This document shows, piece after piece, positions 27,115 to 35,675 of a stretch of DNA of 64,000 bases (within the stretch, counting starts at the first letter, position 1; the number at the start of each line of letters is the position of its first letter). Origin of the DNA: Ignavibacteriota bacterium (GTDB taxonomy: Bacteria; Bacteroidota; Ignavibacteria; Ignavibacteriales; Melioribacteraceae). The DNA lies in contig JADJOX010000003.1 in NCBI GenBank assembly GCA_016713565.1, positions 62,001 to 126,000 of the forward strand, given 5' to 3'. The notes under the pieces were generated by a model that searched no databases, had not been told where the DNA came from, and was given only the letters and a program-made list of their open reading frames with translations. A program made the translations under genes and the position numbers.

Positions 27115-27516
27115 TTAATTGAGTAATTTCTTTATCTTAATATTGTCTAAACTTGTCGAAACTAAAATTGATTTTATATTCGTCCACTTTGAATGTATTA
27201 TACATCTGCATTCTTCACAATCTTCCGACAATCCAATAAGACATTTATTATAAAATTTTTTATTTTCAAATAGATTTATTAATTCCATTATTTTAATTTC
27301 TTTTTTGGTTTTTATTATTTTGAAGCCGCCGCCTTTTCCGCGCTTTGAGTAAACAAATCCTTTCTTTGTCAATTGTTGAAGTATTTTTGATAAATATTCT
27401 TTTGGAATTTTTATTGCTCTTGCAATTTCTGTAGCACTGAAATATTTGTAATCTTCCATTTCACACATATATAAAAGAATCCTAACGCTATATTCCGTAC
27501 TCTTGTTAAATATCAT
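27115..27516 (-). CDS. Rrf2 family transcriptional regulator with cysteine cluster
   Basis: A 133-residue winged-helix DNA-binding protein of the Rrf2/NsrR/IscR family: N-terminal STEYSVRILLYM, recognition helix region SATEIARAIKIPKEYLSKILQQL and wing YSKRGKGGGFKII. Cys92, Cys100, Cys103 and Cys105 (CLIGLSEDCEECRC) could hold an iron-sulfur cluster, making it an NO, redox or iron sensor. The spacing differs from classic NsrR by having an additional cysteine. It is the first gene of the nos operon and probably controls it; a palindrome lies 20-40 bases upstream. Whether it represses or activates is unknown. Confidence 0.88.
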   Translation of the reverse strand: MIFNKSTEYSVRILLYMCEMEDYKYFSATEIARAIKIPKEYLSKILQQLTKKGFVYSKRGKGGGFKIIKTKKEIKIMELINLFENKKFYNKCLIGLSEDCEECRCIIHSKWTNIKSILVSTSLDNIKIKKLLN

Positions 27517-27536
27517 TTTCTAAAATATTTTTATAT

Positions 27537-27586
27537 TCAGATTTTTTATTCTGATTTAACTTAATCAATTAATTTATATTTGTCAA
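27537..27586 (-). promoter_or_regulatory. Candidate promoter and operator of the nos operon
   Basis: An 18-base inverted repeat, TCAGA-N8-TCTGA, spans 27537-27554, 20 bases before the Rrf2 start. Upstream on the minus strand is a perfect TTGACA (27586-27581), with TAAGTT 17 bases later as a weak -10. The palindrome would then lie near the transcription start, a position expected of a repressor site. The assignment is by position and symmetry only. Confidence 0.35.
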
Positions 27587-27685
27587 TCATAAATTTTTTC
27601 TACTTCGATAAATTAATTTTTCTGCTTTAAGATGTGATTATACGATAAGTGTTTATTTTATAATAAATATTTGCTTTATATATTA

Positions 27686-28204
27686 TTATACATTCATTTT
27701 CATCATAATATCTTTTTGTTCTTCGTCACCCAATTTGAAAATGTGCTCTCCAAATTCAATAAAGCCATTCTTTTTGTAAAAATTTATTGCCCTTAAATTT
27801 CTTTCCCAAACTCCAAGCCAGATATATTCCATCTTCTTAATATTTGCTATTTGAACTGCTTTATCAAAAAGCAACTGTCCTACTTTCCTTCCTTGATATT
27901 CTGATAAAACATAAATGCGTTCAATTTCAAGAGTTGTTGATTTCTTAATCTCCGTTTGGGCATCTGCATAATTTATTTTTAGGTAACCGATTATGTTATT
28001 ATTTAATATTGCGAAATAAAATTCGGAATTATTATTGTTAAGTTCATTGTTCAATTTTTCGAGAGAAAATCTTTCATCTATGTAATTCTTCATATTATCT
28101 TCAGAATTGTCTTTGGCAAACGTTTCATAAAAAGTTTTAATGCATATTTCCTGCAATTGCAGAATATTTAAAGCACTTATATGCTTAATTTCAATCTCTT
28201 CCAT
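27686..28204 (-). CDS. GNAT family N-acetyltransferase
   Basis: A 172-residue cytoplasmic acetyl-CoA-dependent acetyltransferase. The acetyl-CoA loop motif Q/R-x-x-G-x-G/A appears as YQGRKVGQLLFDKAV, preceded by the beta strand LEIERIYVLSEY, and the C-terminal strand pair is WLGVWERNLRAINFYKKNGF, very typical of the family (N-x-x-A-I-x-F-Y-x-K-x-G-F). The N-terminal YETFAKDNSEDNMKNYI resembles the ElaA/PaiA-like spermidine acetyltransferase subgroup, which is only a hint. It lies alone between the nos operon and the copper island. Confidence 0.88.
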   Translation of the reverse strand: MEEIEIKHISALNILQLQEICIKTFYETFAKDNSEDNMKNYIDERFSLEKLNNELNNNNSEFYFAILNNNIIGYLKINYADAQTEIKKSTTLEIERIYVLSEYQGRKVGQLLFDKAVQIANIKKMEYIWLGVWERNLRAINFYKKNGFIEFGEHIFKLGDEEQKDIMMKMNV

Positions 28205-28274
28205 ACTTTACACTTTTAGATAAATTTTAGAAATTAACTAGATAATAAATTCAATTAAAAAAATTGTAGTAACT

Positions 28275-28628
28275 TTATTTATATTCAAAACTATGTTTAC
28301 TTAAGTTGGCTTTAACGTCTTCGATTTTGAATTCTTTTAATTTCATTCCGCATGTTGGACAATCGCCGTCATTATCTGATAATACATTCCAGTCCATCGG
28401 ACATTCATACAAACTGTCGTTTTTATTTTCATCAATTGTAGAAATATCAATTATTCCGTTTCTTATTAGTTCGGAATCCAAACTATTTATATCGCTAATT
28501 TTATGTTCGTGATCATTTTTCACTCCCATTCCTACGCCGGATTTATCATCCGATTTATGCTCTGAACCGCAAGCGGAAATTAAACTAAAAAAAATTATAA
28601 TAGAAATTAGTAAATCTATCTTTTTCAT
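28275..28628 (-). CDS. Lipoprotein with heavy-metal-binding (HMBD) domain
   Basis: A 117-residue lipoprotein (LISAC, Cys20) with a short His-containing linker (NDHEHK) and a C-terminal heavy-metal-binding domain: YECPMDWNVLSDNDGDCPTCGMKL, with C-P-M and C-P-T-C-G-M metal ligands as found in CusB proteins. The last 85 residues align closely with the C-terminus of CusB in this window (NGIIDISTIDENKNDS against EGIINVIEIDKNKDGK, and matching tails), so the two share a recent ancestor. A periplasmic copper-binding or delivery role is inferred from the domain and neighbours. Confidence 0.8.
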   Translation of the reverse strand: MKKIDLLISIIIFFSLISACGSEHKSDDKSGVGMGVKNDHEHKISDINSLDSELIRNGIIDISTIDENKNDSLYECPMDWNVLSDNDGDCPTCGMKLKEFKIEDVKANLSKHSFEYK

Positions 28629-28654
28629 ATTTTATCCTATTTAATTGTGAAAGA

Positions 28655-28753
28655 TTATTTGCAGCAGCTTTTTCCTTTGCCGGCATTGTTGAATTTTCTG
28701 ATAATAAGAAGCAACAACCCGATTACCAATATTCCAATAATAATTAATTCCAT
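28655..28753 (-). CDS. 32-residue single-pass membrane protein with C-terminal Cys-Cys
   Basis: A tiny gene below usual length cut-offs. It starts at the ATG at 28753 with a hydrophobic segment (MELIIIGILVIGLLLLII), continues with a basic linker (RKFNNAGKGK) and ends SCCK. The layout matches the small FeoB-associated or YnhF-like Cys-rich membrane proteins seen near metal genes. It is placed between NADH dehydrogenase and the HMBD lipoprotein in the same orientation. A real gene is likely, because the frame is clean and the hydrophobic profile is coherent, but function is unknown; a metal-handling role is a guess. Confidence 0.6.
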   Translation of the reverse strand: MELIIIGILVIGLLLLIIRKFNNAGKGKSCCK

Positions 28754-28807
28754 GTATAAAAACCTTCAAATATTTTAGATCAAAAATAAAATTACAGCTA
28801 TGACTTA

Positions 28808-30091
28808 CTACCTATTATTATTACTTCTATAAATAATTCTTGATGTTTGCTTTTTAAAAAAATAATTCCACCCCCATTTTATCATAACTAAAAGTCTATT
28901 GTTAAAACCAATTAAATATCCAATATGAACAAATACCCAAATTATCCATGCAAAAAATCCGCTTAGTTTAATAAATCCAAAATCCGCAATTGCGGCATTT
29001 CTTCCAATTACAGCAAGATTGCCTTTATCTCTATATTTGAAATCCGATATGCTGCCATTATTCTTAATATGTTTTGCAGCATACGTACCTTGTTGAATTG
29101 CAACGGGAGCGGTACCAGGTAAATTGATATTATTTGTTGTAACTAATTTAGAAATATCTCCAATAACGTAAACATCTTTATAATTCGGAATGGTTAAATT
29201 TTCTGTAACCTCAATTCTTCCTTTTTTATCCAAATTAATTCCTTTTAAACCAATAATATTATTTCCGTAATATGCTTTAACGCCGGCAGTCCAAATTACA
29301 ACTTTACTTTCAATTGTTTGAAGTTCTCCGTTATTTTTAATCTCAACTATTCCATCTTGAACAGATGTCACAAGGCAGTCGGTTTTAACCGTTACTTCAA
29401 GTTTTTCTAAAAATTCCTTAGCTTTTTCATTTAACTTATTGGGAAAATTAGAAAGTATTCTATTACCGGCTTCAATTAAATAAATTTTTGCTCTTTCGGG
29501 ATTTATTTTTCTAAACTCATTTTTAAGAGAGTATTTTCTCAATTCCGCTAAAGCTCCGGCAAGTTCAACTCCGGTTGGACCGCCGCCGATTATTACAAAA
29601 TTTAATGGAATTTTTTCTACGGGATGCAACATTTCAGATTCTGCTCGCTCAAAAACATTTAGAATTTTTCTTCTTATAACCAGTGCATCTTCTAGCGTTT
29701 TTAATGGAGGCACAATTTTTTCCCATTCAAAATTTCCAAAGTAATCAGGCGCGACTCCTGTAGATATAATAAGTTTACTGTAATTTATCTTTCCGCATTC
29801 TACATTGATAAATTTATTATCCAAATCGATAGATTTAACTTCATCTTTAAGGATTGTAATATTCGCATTATTTTTAAATATTTCTCTAACCGGATAAGAT
29901 ATATCTTCAGGTGAAAGCTGTGCGGTGGCTACTTGATATAGTAGTGGCTGAAACAAATGGAAATTTCTTTTATCAATTAAAATTACTTTAAATCTATTTG
30001 TGGATTTAAGTAATTCCTTGGCAGCATACAAGCCTCCGAAACCGGCGCCTACAATTATTATATTTTCTTCTATGTTATTCAAAAATACCAA
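28808..30091 (-). CDS. ndh: Type II NADH dehydrogenase (NDH-2)
   Basis: A 427-residue membrane-associated FAD protein that passes electrons from NADH to quinone without pumping protons. The FAD motif is IIVGAGFGGLYAAKEL, the NAD-binding motif is FVIIGGGPTGVELAGALAEL, and the family blocks LIDKRNFHLFQPLLYQVATAQLSPEDISYPVREI and VYVIGDIS are present. The C-terminal hydrophobic stretch FFAWIIWVFVHIGYLIGF matches the membrane-binding helices. The start is a TTG at 30091 (another TTG four codons later is possible); no ATG is available before the FAD motif. It could feed quinol to N2O reduction, an inference from location only. Confidence 0.92.
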   Translation of the reverse strand: MVFLNNIEENIIIVGAGFGGLYAAKELLKSTNRFKVILIDKRNFHLFQPLLYQVATAQLSPEDISYPVREIFKNNANITILKDEVKSIDLDNKFINVECGKINYSKLIISTGVAPDYFGNFEWEKIVPPLKTLEDALVIRRKILNVFERAESEMLHPVEKIPLNFVIIGGGPTGVELAGALAELRKYSLKNEFRKINPERAKIYLIEAGNRILSNFPNKLNEKAKEFLEKLEVTVKTDCLVTSVQDGIVEIKNNGELQTIESKVVIWTAGVKAYYGNNIIGLKGINLDKKGRIEVTENLTIPNYKDVYVIGDISKLVTTNNINLPGTAPVAIQQGTYAAKHIKNNGSISDFKYRDKGNLAVIGRNAAIADFGFIKLSGFFAWIIWVFVHIGYLIGFNNRLLVMIKWGWNYFFKKQTSRIIYRSNNNR

Positions 30092-30578
30092 CTTTCTATT
30101 TTATTATTATTTAGAATTGTTTTAAATATATTCTACACTGCAAAAGTGGTTGTTATAAAGAATAAAAACAAATTTAAAAACTTTTCTATTTTTTTACTTC
30201 ATGCTTATATTCAATTAAATTTTTCTTTGCACTTTCAATTGTTACTTCATTAAATCTCATTCGGCAAAGACAATTTTCAGACAGACATATTTTTCATTTT
30301 CGTTTTTGTACCGTACACAGTCATTTCAACTTTCTTCTTTAGCTGAATTGTTGAATCTTTAATTTGAGAATTTAATTTGCGGTAAAAAATGTTATTATGT
30401 AAAATATTATAATTACAGAATATTTATTATTTGTTAACATTGTATACTTTCTAAATGCTATTTAATTACTTACTTTATACATTCAATTTTAAAGGAAAAT
30501 GAAATATTAAATTCAAATTCGCCAATCATTTGAATCCGAATTTTTATTCTAAATTTCAACTTTACAAAATCATTTGCC
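30092..30578. other. 487-base stretch without an intact gene
   Basis: This lies between cusA and ndh. Positions 30186-30320 hold a decayed HMBD gene fragment, described separately. The remainder is AT-rich with no other recognisable coding potential, hairpin terminator or operator that I can support. Confidence 0.6.
30186..30320 (-). pseudogene. Relic of an HMBD-type metal-binding domain
   Basis: On the minus strand one frame reads CLSENCLCRMRFNEVTIESAKKNLIEYKHEVKK and then stops (TAG at 30186-30188). Shown in shorter pieces, NEVTIESAKKNL matches KEVTIDEAKKNL of CusB here and the Cys-x-Cys just before it matches the CILCNM metal site. Upstream of this the frame is broken by stops and the rest of the domain is not recognisable. 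It is a third, degenerate copy of the domain at the CusB C-terminus and in the 117-residue lipoprotein, and too short to be a gene by itself. Confidence 0.6.
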
Positions 30579-33500
30579 TTATTTTACGTATAAACTTGAA
30601 TTTTTTTTAAGTTCCCTCTTTTTTATAATAAAATAAATTGCAGGATAAACTGTTAGTTCCATTATAAAACTTGTTATTATTCCGCCGACCATAGGAGCCG
30701 CAATTCTTTTCATTACATCTGAACCAATTCCACTTCCAATTAAAATTGGAAACAGTCCAAGCAAAGTTGTCATTACAGTCATCATTTTGGGTCTTATTCT
30801 TTTTACCGCACCTTCAAAAATAGCTTTTCTTAAATCACTAACAGAATTAAGAATATTATTTTTTTTGAATTTATCATAAGCAATGTCTAGATAAAGAAGC
30901 ATAATTACGCCAGTTTCAGCATCAACACCAAGTAAAGCAATAATTCCTACCCAAACAGCAACGCTTATATTGTAACCGGCAAGATAAAGAAACCAAAATG
31001 CGCCAATCAGCGAAAATGGAAGCGCAAGCAGAACAATAAACGTCTTTAACACCGATTTTGTATTTATGTATAAAAGTAAAATCACAAACAATAAAGTTAT
31101 CGGAATTACCAAATACAATCTTTCGGTGGATCTTTCCATATATTCATATTGTCCGCTCCAAATAATTGAGTATCCGTGAGGAAGTTTAATTTGGCTGCTA
31201 ATTATTTCCTGCGCATGTTTTACATAAGTTCCAACATCAATATCTTTTAAATCGATATAAACCCATGCATTTGGTCTTGCATTCTCCGATTTAATCATAG
31301 GCGGACCTTTTTTTATTTTCAATTCCGCTAATTCAGACAAAGGAACATTTCCACCGTTCGGAATAGGAACCAGCACTCTTTTCAAAGCTTCAATGTTATC
31401 TCTAAAATCTCTTTGATATCTTAAGTTAACCGGATATCGTTCAAGACCTTCTATTGTTTTTGTGATGTTCATTCCCCCGACAGCCGACATTATTATATCT
31501 TGAACATCATTGATGGATATTCCATATCTTGCGATTGCATTTCTATTTATTTCAAAATCAATAAAATTTCCACTTGCTGATCTTTCCGCATAAACTGAGC
31601 GAGTTCCCGGAATTGTTTTCGCAACTTCTTCAATTTCCTTTCCAATATTCTGAAGAACCTGAGTATCCGGTCCTCCTATTTTTATCCCAACGGGAGTTTT
31701 AATTCCTGTTGACAACATATCAATTCTTGTTTTGATCGGCATTGTCCATGCATTGGTTAACCCGGGGATTTGAATTGCATTATTTAATTCATCGACTAAT
31801 TTATCCGCAGTCATTCCTTCTCGCCATTTACTTTGCGGTTTTAACTGAATTGTTGTTTCAATCATTGATAATGGTGCGGGATCTGTTGCCGTTTCAGCTC
31901 TTCCCATTTTCCCGAATACGCTTTCAACCTCAGGGAATGATTTAATTATTTTATCAGTCTGCTGCAATATTTCTTTTGCTTTTGTAATAGAAATTCCAGG
32001 AAGTGTAGTAGGCATATAAAGTAAATCACCTTCATATAGCGGCGGCATAAATTCCGAACCAAGTTTAGAATACGGGATATAAGTTATTATAATTATAATT
32101 ATTGCTGCGGCGATTACTATCCATCTTTTATCCATAACGAAATCAACAACCGGATGATAAATTTTTGTAAGTAATTTTGTCAATTTGTTTTCTTCTTCGG
32201 ATTTTATTTTTCCTCTAACAAAAAATCCAATAAGTATGGGAACAATTGTTACCGCTAAAATGGCTGCGCTCGCCATAGAATAAGTCTTTGTAAATGCCAA
32301 TGGTTTGAATAATCTTCCTTCTTGTTGTTCAAGAGTAAATACAGGTAAAAAAGAAATGGTAATTACAAGGAGCGAATAAAATATTGAAGGACCAACTTCT
32401 TTTGCCGATTCTAGGATTACGGTCCAATGCGAGCGCTGTTTCTCTTTTTCTTTTTTCTGTTCGCTGGCCATATGATTATGTGCATTTTCAACCATAACAA
32501 TTGAAGCATCTACCATTGCTCCGATCGCAATTGCTATACCTCCTAATGACATAATATTTGCATTTATACCTTGGTACTTCATAACTAAATATGCTGCTAA
32601 AACTGCGGTAGGTAATGTAAATATTGCAACCAAAGAACTTCTTATGTGCATTAAAAATAAAATTATAACAATAGCAACAATTATACTTTCTTCAAATAAA
32701 GTACTTTTTAAATTATCTATAGCCGCACCAATTAATTCAGAACGGTCGTATGCATCTACGATCTGCACGTCTTCAGGCAGCGATGATTTTAATTCAGCGA
32801 TTCTTTTCTTAACGCTTTTTATTACCTCTAAAGCATTTGAACCGTAACGCATTACTATAATTCCGCCAACTGATTCACCTTCCCCGTTCCATTCTGCAAT
32901 TCCTCTTCTTAATTCCGGTCCAATATCAATTTCGGCTACATCTTTTAAATAAATTGGAGTTCCTGAATTTTGTGAAATCCCGATTGTAATTTTTCGCAAA
33001 TCCTCTATACTTTTTACATAACCAAGTCCCCTGACCATAAATTCCATTTCACTGATTTCAAGTAGCCTTCCGCCAACATCATTGTTGTTTTCTTTAATCG
33101 CTGTTTTAACTTTCTGCAACGGAATTCCAAATGATGATAATTTATTTGGGTCAACATTTACTTGATACTGTTTTACAAATCCACCGATACTGGCAACCTC
33201 CGAAACACCAGGAAGCGATGAAAGTTCGTACCGCAGAAACCAATCCTGAATTGATCTCAATTCCTGTAAATTTCTTTTATCCGATTTTAAAACATATTGA
33301 TAAACCCAGCCTAATCCAGTTGCATCGGGACCAAGTGTTGGAGAGACTCCTGCCGGTAAATCCTTTTGAATAGAATTGAGATATTCGAGAACTCTACTTC
33401 TTGCCCAATAAATATCTGTTCCATCTTCAAAAATTATATAAACCATGGAAAAACCGAAAAACGAATATCCTCTTACGTCTTGTGCATAAGGAACTGATAA

Positions 33501-33749
33501 CATTTTTGTAGTTAATGGATAAGTTACTTGATCTTCAACTATTCGCGGACCTTGACCAGGAAATTCTGTATAAATTATTACCTGCACATCGCTTAAATCC
33601 GGAAGCGCGTCTACTGCTGTATTTTCTACTGCCCATATTCCGCCGCCAATTAATGCGGCGGTTAAAATTATTACCATAAATTTATTATTAATAGACCATT
33701 CAATTAGCTTTGCAATAAATCTATCTTTATTATTTTCTTGAACTTGCAT
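30579..33749 (-). CDS. cusA: CusA-type heavy-metal RND efflux pump (HME family)
   Basis: A 1056-residue inner-membrane proton antiporter that drives Cu(I)/Ag(I) from periplasm (or cytoplasm) out through CusB and CusC. It has the RND layout: an N-terminal TM helix (FMVIILTAALIGGGIWAV), two large periplasmic loops and two groups of helices. The TM4 motif GAMVDASIVMVENAHN is the form typical of the monovalent-cation HME4 group (CusA/SilA), unlike the divalent CzcA type. VFGKMGRAETATDPAPLSMIE and the SKMGMD-linked partner CusB also fit. Length is normal and no frameshift is seen. It is 101 bases past cusB. Confidence 0.95.
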   Translation of the reverse strand: MQVQENNKDRFIAKLIEWSINNKFMVIILTAALIGGGIWAVENTAVDALPDLSDVQVIIYTEFPGQGPRIVEDQVTYPLTTKMLSVPYAQDVRGYSFFGFSMVYIIFEDGTDIYWARSRVLEYLNSIQKDLPAGVSPTLGPDATGLGWVYQYVLKSDKRNLQELRSIQDWFLRYELSSLPGVSEVASIGGFVKQYQVNVDPNKLSSFGIPLQKVKTAIKENNNDVGGRLLEISEMEFMVRGLGYVKSIEDLRKITIGISQNSGTPIYLKDVAEIDIGPELRRGIAEWNGEGESVGGIIVMRYGSNALEVIKSVKKRIAELKSSLPEDVQIVDAYDRSELIGAAIDNLKSTLFEESIIVAIVIILFLMHIRSSLVAIFTLPTAVLAAYLVMKYQGINANIMSLGGIAIAIGAMVDASIVMVENAHNHMASEQKKEKEKQRSHWTVILESAKEVGPSIFYSLLVITISFLPVFTLEQQEGRLFKPLAFTKTYSMASAAILAVTIVPILIGFFVRGKIKSEEENKLTKLLTKIYHPVVDFVMDKRWIVIAAAIIIIIITYIPYSKLGSEFMPPLYEGDLLYMPTTLPGISITKAKEILQQTDKIIKSFPEVESVFGKMGRAETATDPAPLSMIETTIQLKPQSKWREGMTADKLVDELNNAIQIPGLTNAWTMPIKTRIDMLSTGIKTPVGIKIGGPDTQVLQNIGKEIEEVAKTIPGTRSVYAERSASGNFIDFEINRNAIARYGISINDVQDIIMSAVGGMNITKTIEGLERYPVNLRYQRDFRDNIEALKRVLVPIPNGGNVPLSELAELKIKKGPPMIKSENARPNAWVYIDLKDIDVGTYVKHAQEIISSQIKLPHGYSIIWSGQYEYMERSTERLYLVIPITLLFVILLLYINTKSVLKTFIVLLALPFSLIGAFWFLYLAGYNISVAVWVGIIALLGVDAETGVIMLLYLDIAYDKFKKNNILNSVSDLRKAIFEGAVKRIRPKMMTVMTTLLGLFPILIGSGIGSDVMKRIAAPMVGGIITSFIMELTVYPAIYFIIKKRELKKNSSLYVK

Positions 33750-33850
33750 ATATTTTCTCCATAATTACCCGCTTCCTGTTAAATAATTTTTTATACTTAG
33801 TGAAAGAAAATTCCGTAAGATCACTTAATTATTTGCCAAGAACTTTATGC

Positions 33851-35482
33851 TTATTTATAGTCATAACCATGTTCTTGTAAATTCTTTTTTGCTTCATCAA
33901 TAGTTACTTCTTTTAAGTTCATATTGCATAAAATGCATTTGCCATCTTTATCTGAAATAACGTTCCAATCCATCATATCTTGAAAGACTTTTCCATCTTT
34001 GTTTTTGTCAATTTCAATAACATTTATTATTCCTTCTCTTATAATTGATTCGCCGTGTTCTTGTTCGACTTTAGAATTTACATTTGACTCAACTTTGCCG
34101 ATATTTGCTTTACTTTTAACATCATTTACTTCAGCGGCATATGCATTAACCGCGGCTTTTAAACTGCTCTCGGAATCGATCATAAATTGAGCTGATGAAA
34201 CTATTTTATCACCTGCATTTAATCCTGACAGAATTTGATAAAATCCATTTGAATAAGCTCCCAAGCGAACTTCAACTGGCTTAAATTTCCCTTCACCAAA
34301 AGAAAGAATAACTACATTATGTTTTCCGCTTCTAATTATAGAAGATTCAGATACAACTGGATATATTCCAAAACTATTTCCTTTTATTTGAACATTTGCG
34401 AACATTTCCGGTTTTAATTCTCCATTTATATTTTTAATATTCATTCTTAATTGCACAACTCTTGTTTGGGGATCGACAGTTGGATAAATAAAATCAACAA
34501 TACCTGAATATGTTTTTTCAGGTAAATATGTAAAATTGATTTTTGCCGAAGAACCAATACTCACCTTGCTCAATTCACTTTCATAAATATCTGCTTTGAG
34601 CCAAAGATTTGACAAATCAGCGATATGCAGAAGCTGTTTCCCAGCAATTATTTTTTCACCTTCAATAACATTTTTTAATAAAACAGTTCCATTTGTCGGA
34701 GCGTACAAAGTCAAATACTTTTCTATCTCTTTGGTTCTAATAATTTCATCTATTTTACTTTTAGAAATATCTAAAAGAAGAAGTTTTTGGATTGTATTTT
34801 TAACAAGCTGATTTCCACTATTTGAAATTTCGGAATCTTCCATCAAATTTGTTGAGTTTTGATAATCTAAAGCCGTAAGAAGTTCTTGCTGTGCTGAAAC
34901 TAATTCTGGAGAATATATATCAACTAACTTTTGACCCTTTGTAATTTTTTGTCCTGTATAATTAACATATAATTTTTCAATCCATCCATTGACTTTTGTA
35001 GTAACAATGTATTCATTGCGTTCGTCTGTTGTTAAAACTCCGTTTGTAAATATTTCACCGGAAAGTTCTTTTTCTTCCACAGAAGAAATTTTGACATTCA
35101 TATTTTGCTGAATTACGCCGTCGATTTGCACAATACTACCAGCTTCAATATTATCATCATAGACCGGAACAAGGTCCATTCCCATTTTGGATTTTCCGGG
35201 TTTATCATAAATTTCGTTTGGGTCCATCGGAGCACGCCAATAAAGAATTTTTCTTTCGCCGTTAATTGCAGAATCGGATTTGTTTTTGGGTACCAGTTTC
35301 ATTCCGCAAACCGGACAATTACCAGGTTCTTCCGAAATAATTTCCGGGTGCATTCCGCAAGTATATAGTTGTTTTTCGCTGGCAATACTTATTTTACTTT
35401 GTGAATTTGAATTCCATAAGTAAACGCTTATTATAACTGCTATGGCTATAATTGCTAATGATAAATATGTTTTATAATTCAT
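33851..35482 (-). CDS. cusB: CusB-type periplasmic adaptor with N- and C-terminal metal-binding domains
   Basis: A 543-residue membrane-fusion protein. An N-terminal anchor helix (YLSLAIIAIAVIISVYLW) precedes two HMBD units: YTCGMHPEIIS with CPVCGMKLVPK, and YWRAPMDPNEI with KSKMGMDLVP, both characteristic of CusB. The barrel-sandwich and hairpin follow (ERNEYIVTTKVNGWIEKLYVNYTG; APTNGTVLLKNVIEGEKI; PEKTYSGIVDFIYPTVDPQTRVVQLRM). Unusually a third, C-terminal metal domain (about 470-543, MMDWNVISDKDGKCILCNMNL) resembles the separate lipoprotein at 28275-28628. In that domain the first CPM cysteine is replaced (QDMMDW), so metal ligation there may differ. Confidence 0.94.
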   Translation of the reverse strand: MNYKTYLSLAIIAIAVIISVYLWNSNSQSKISIASEKQLYTCGMHPEIISEEPGNCPVCGMKLVPKNKSDSAINGERKILYWRAPMDPNEIYDKPGKSKMGMDLVPVYDDNIEAGSIVQIDGVIQQNMNVKISSVEEKELSGEIFTNGVLTTDERNEYIVTTKVNGWIEKLYVNYTGQKITKGQKLVDIYSPELVSAQQELLTALDYQNSTNLMEDSEISNSGNQLVKNTIQKLLLLDISKSKIDEIIRTKEIEKYLTLYAPTNGTVLLKNVIEGEKIIAGKQLLHIADLSNLWLKADIYESELSKVSIGSSAKINFTYLPEKTYSGIVDFIYPTVDPQTRVVQLRMNIKNINGELKPEMFANVQIKGNSFGIYPVVSESSIIRSGKHNVVILSFGEGKFKPVEVRLGAYSNGFYQILSGLNAGDKIVSSAQFMIDSESSLKAAVNAYAAEVNDVKSKANIGKVESNVNSKVEQEHGESIIREGIINVIEIDKNKDGKVFQDMMDWNVISDKDGKCILCNMNLKEVTIDEAKKNLQEHGYDYK

Positions 35483-35675
35483 TAAAATTTCTCCGCTAAA
35501 TGCTTTTACAATTTCCGAATATTTATTCTATTTACATAAATCTTGATTGTCTTGAAAATATAAAATTTTCATTATGGAATACATTTAATTACAAGTTTCA
35601 CAAAATATTGCAATTTCTATTTTAACTTAAACTTGTACTTCAACAATTCACATATATTTAATAATTCAAAAATTA

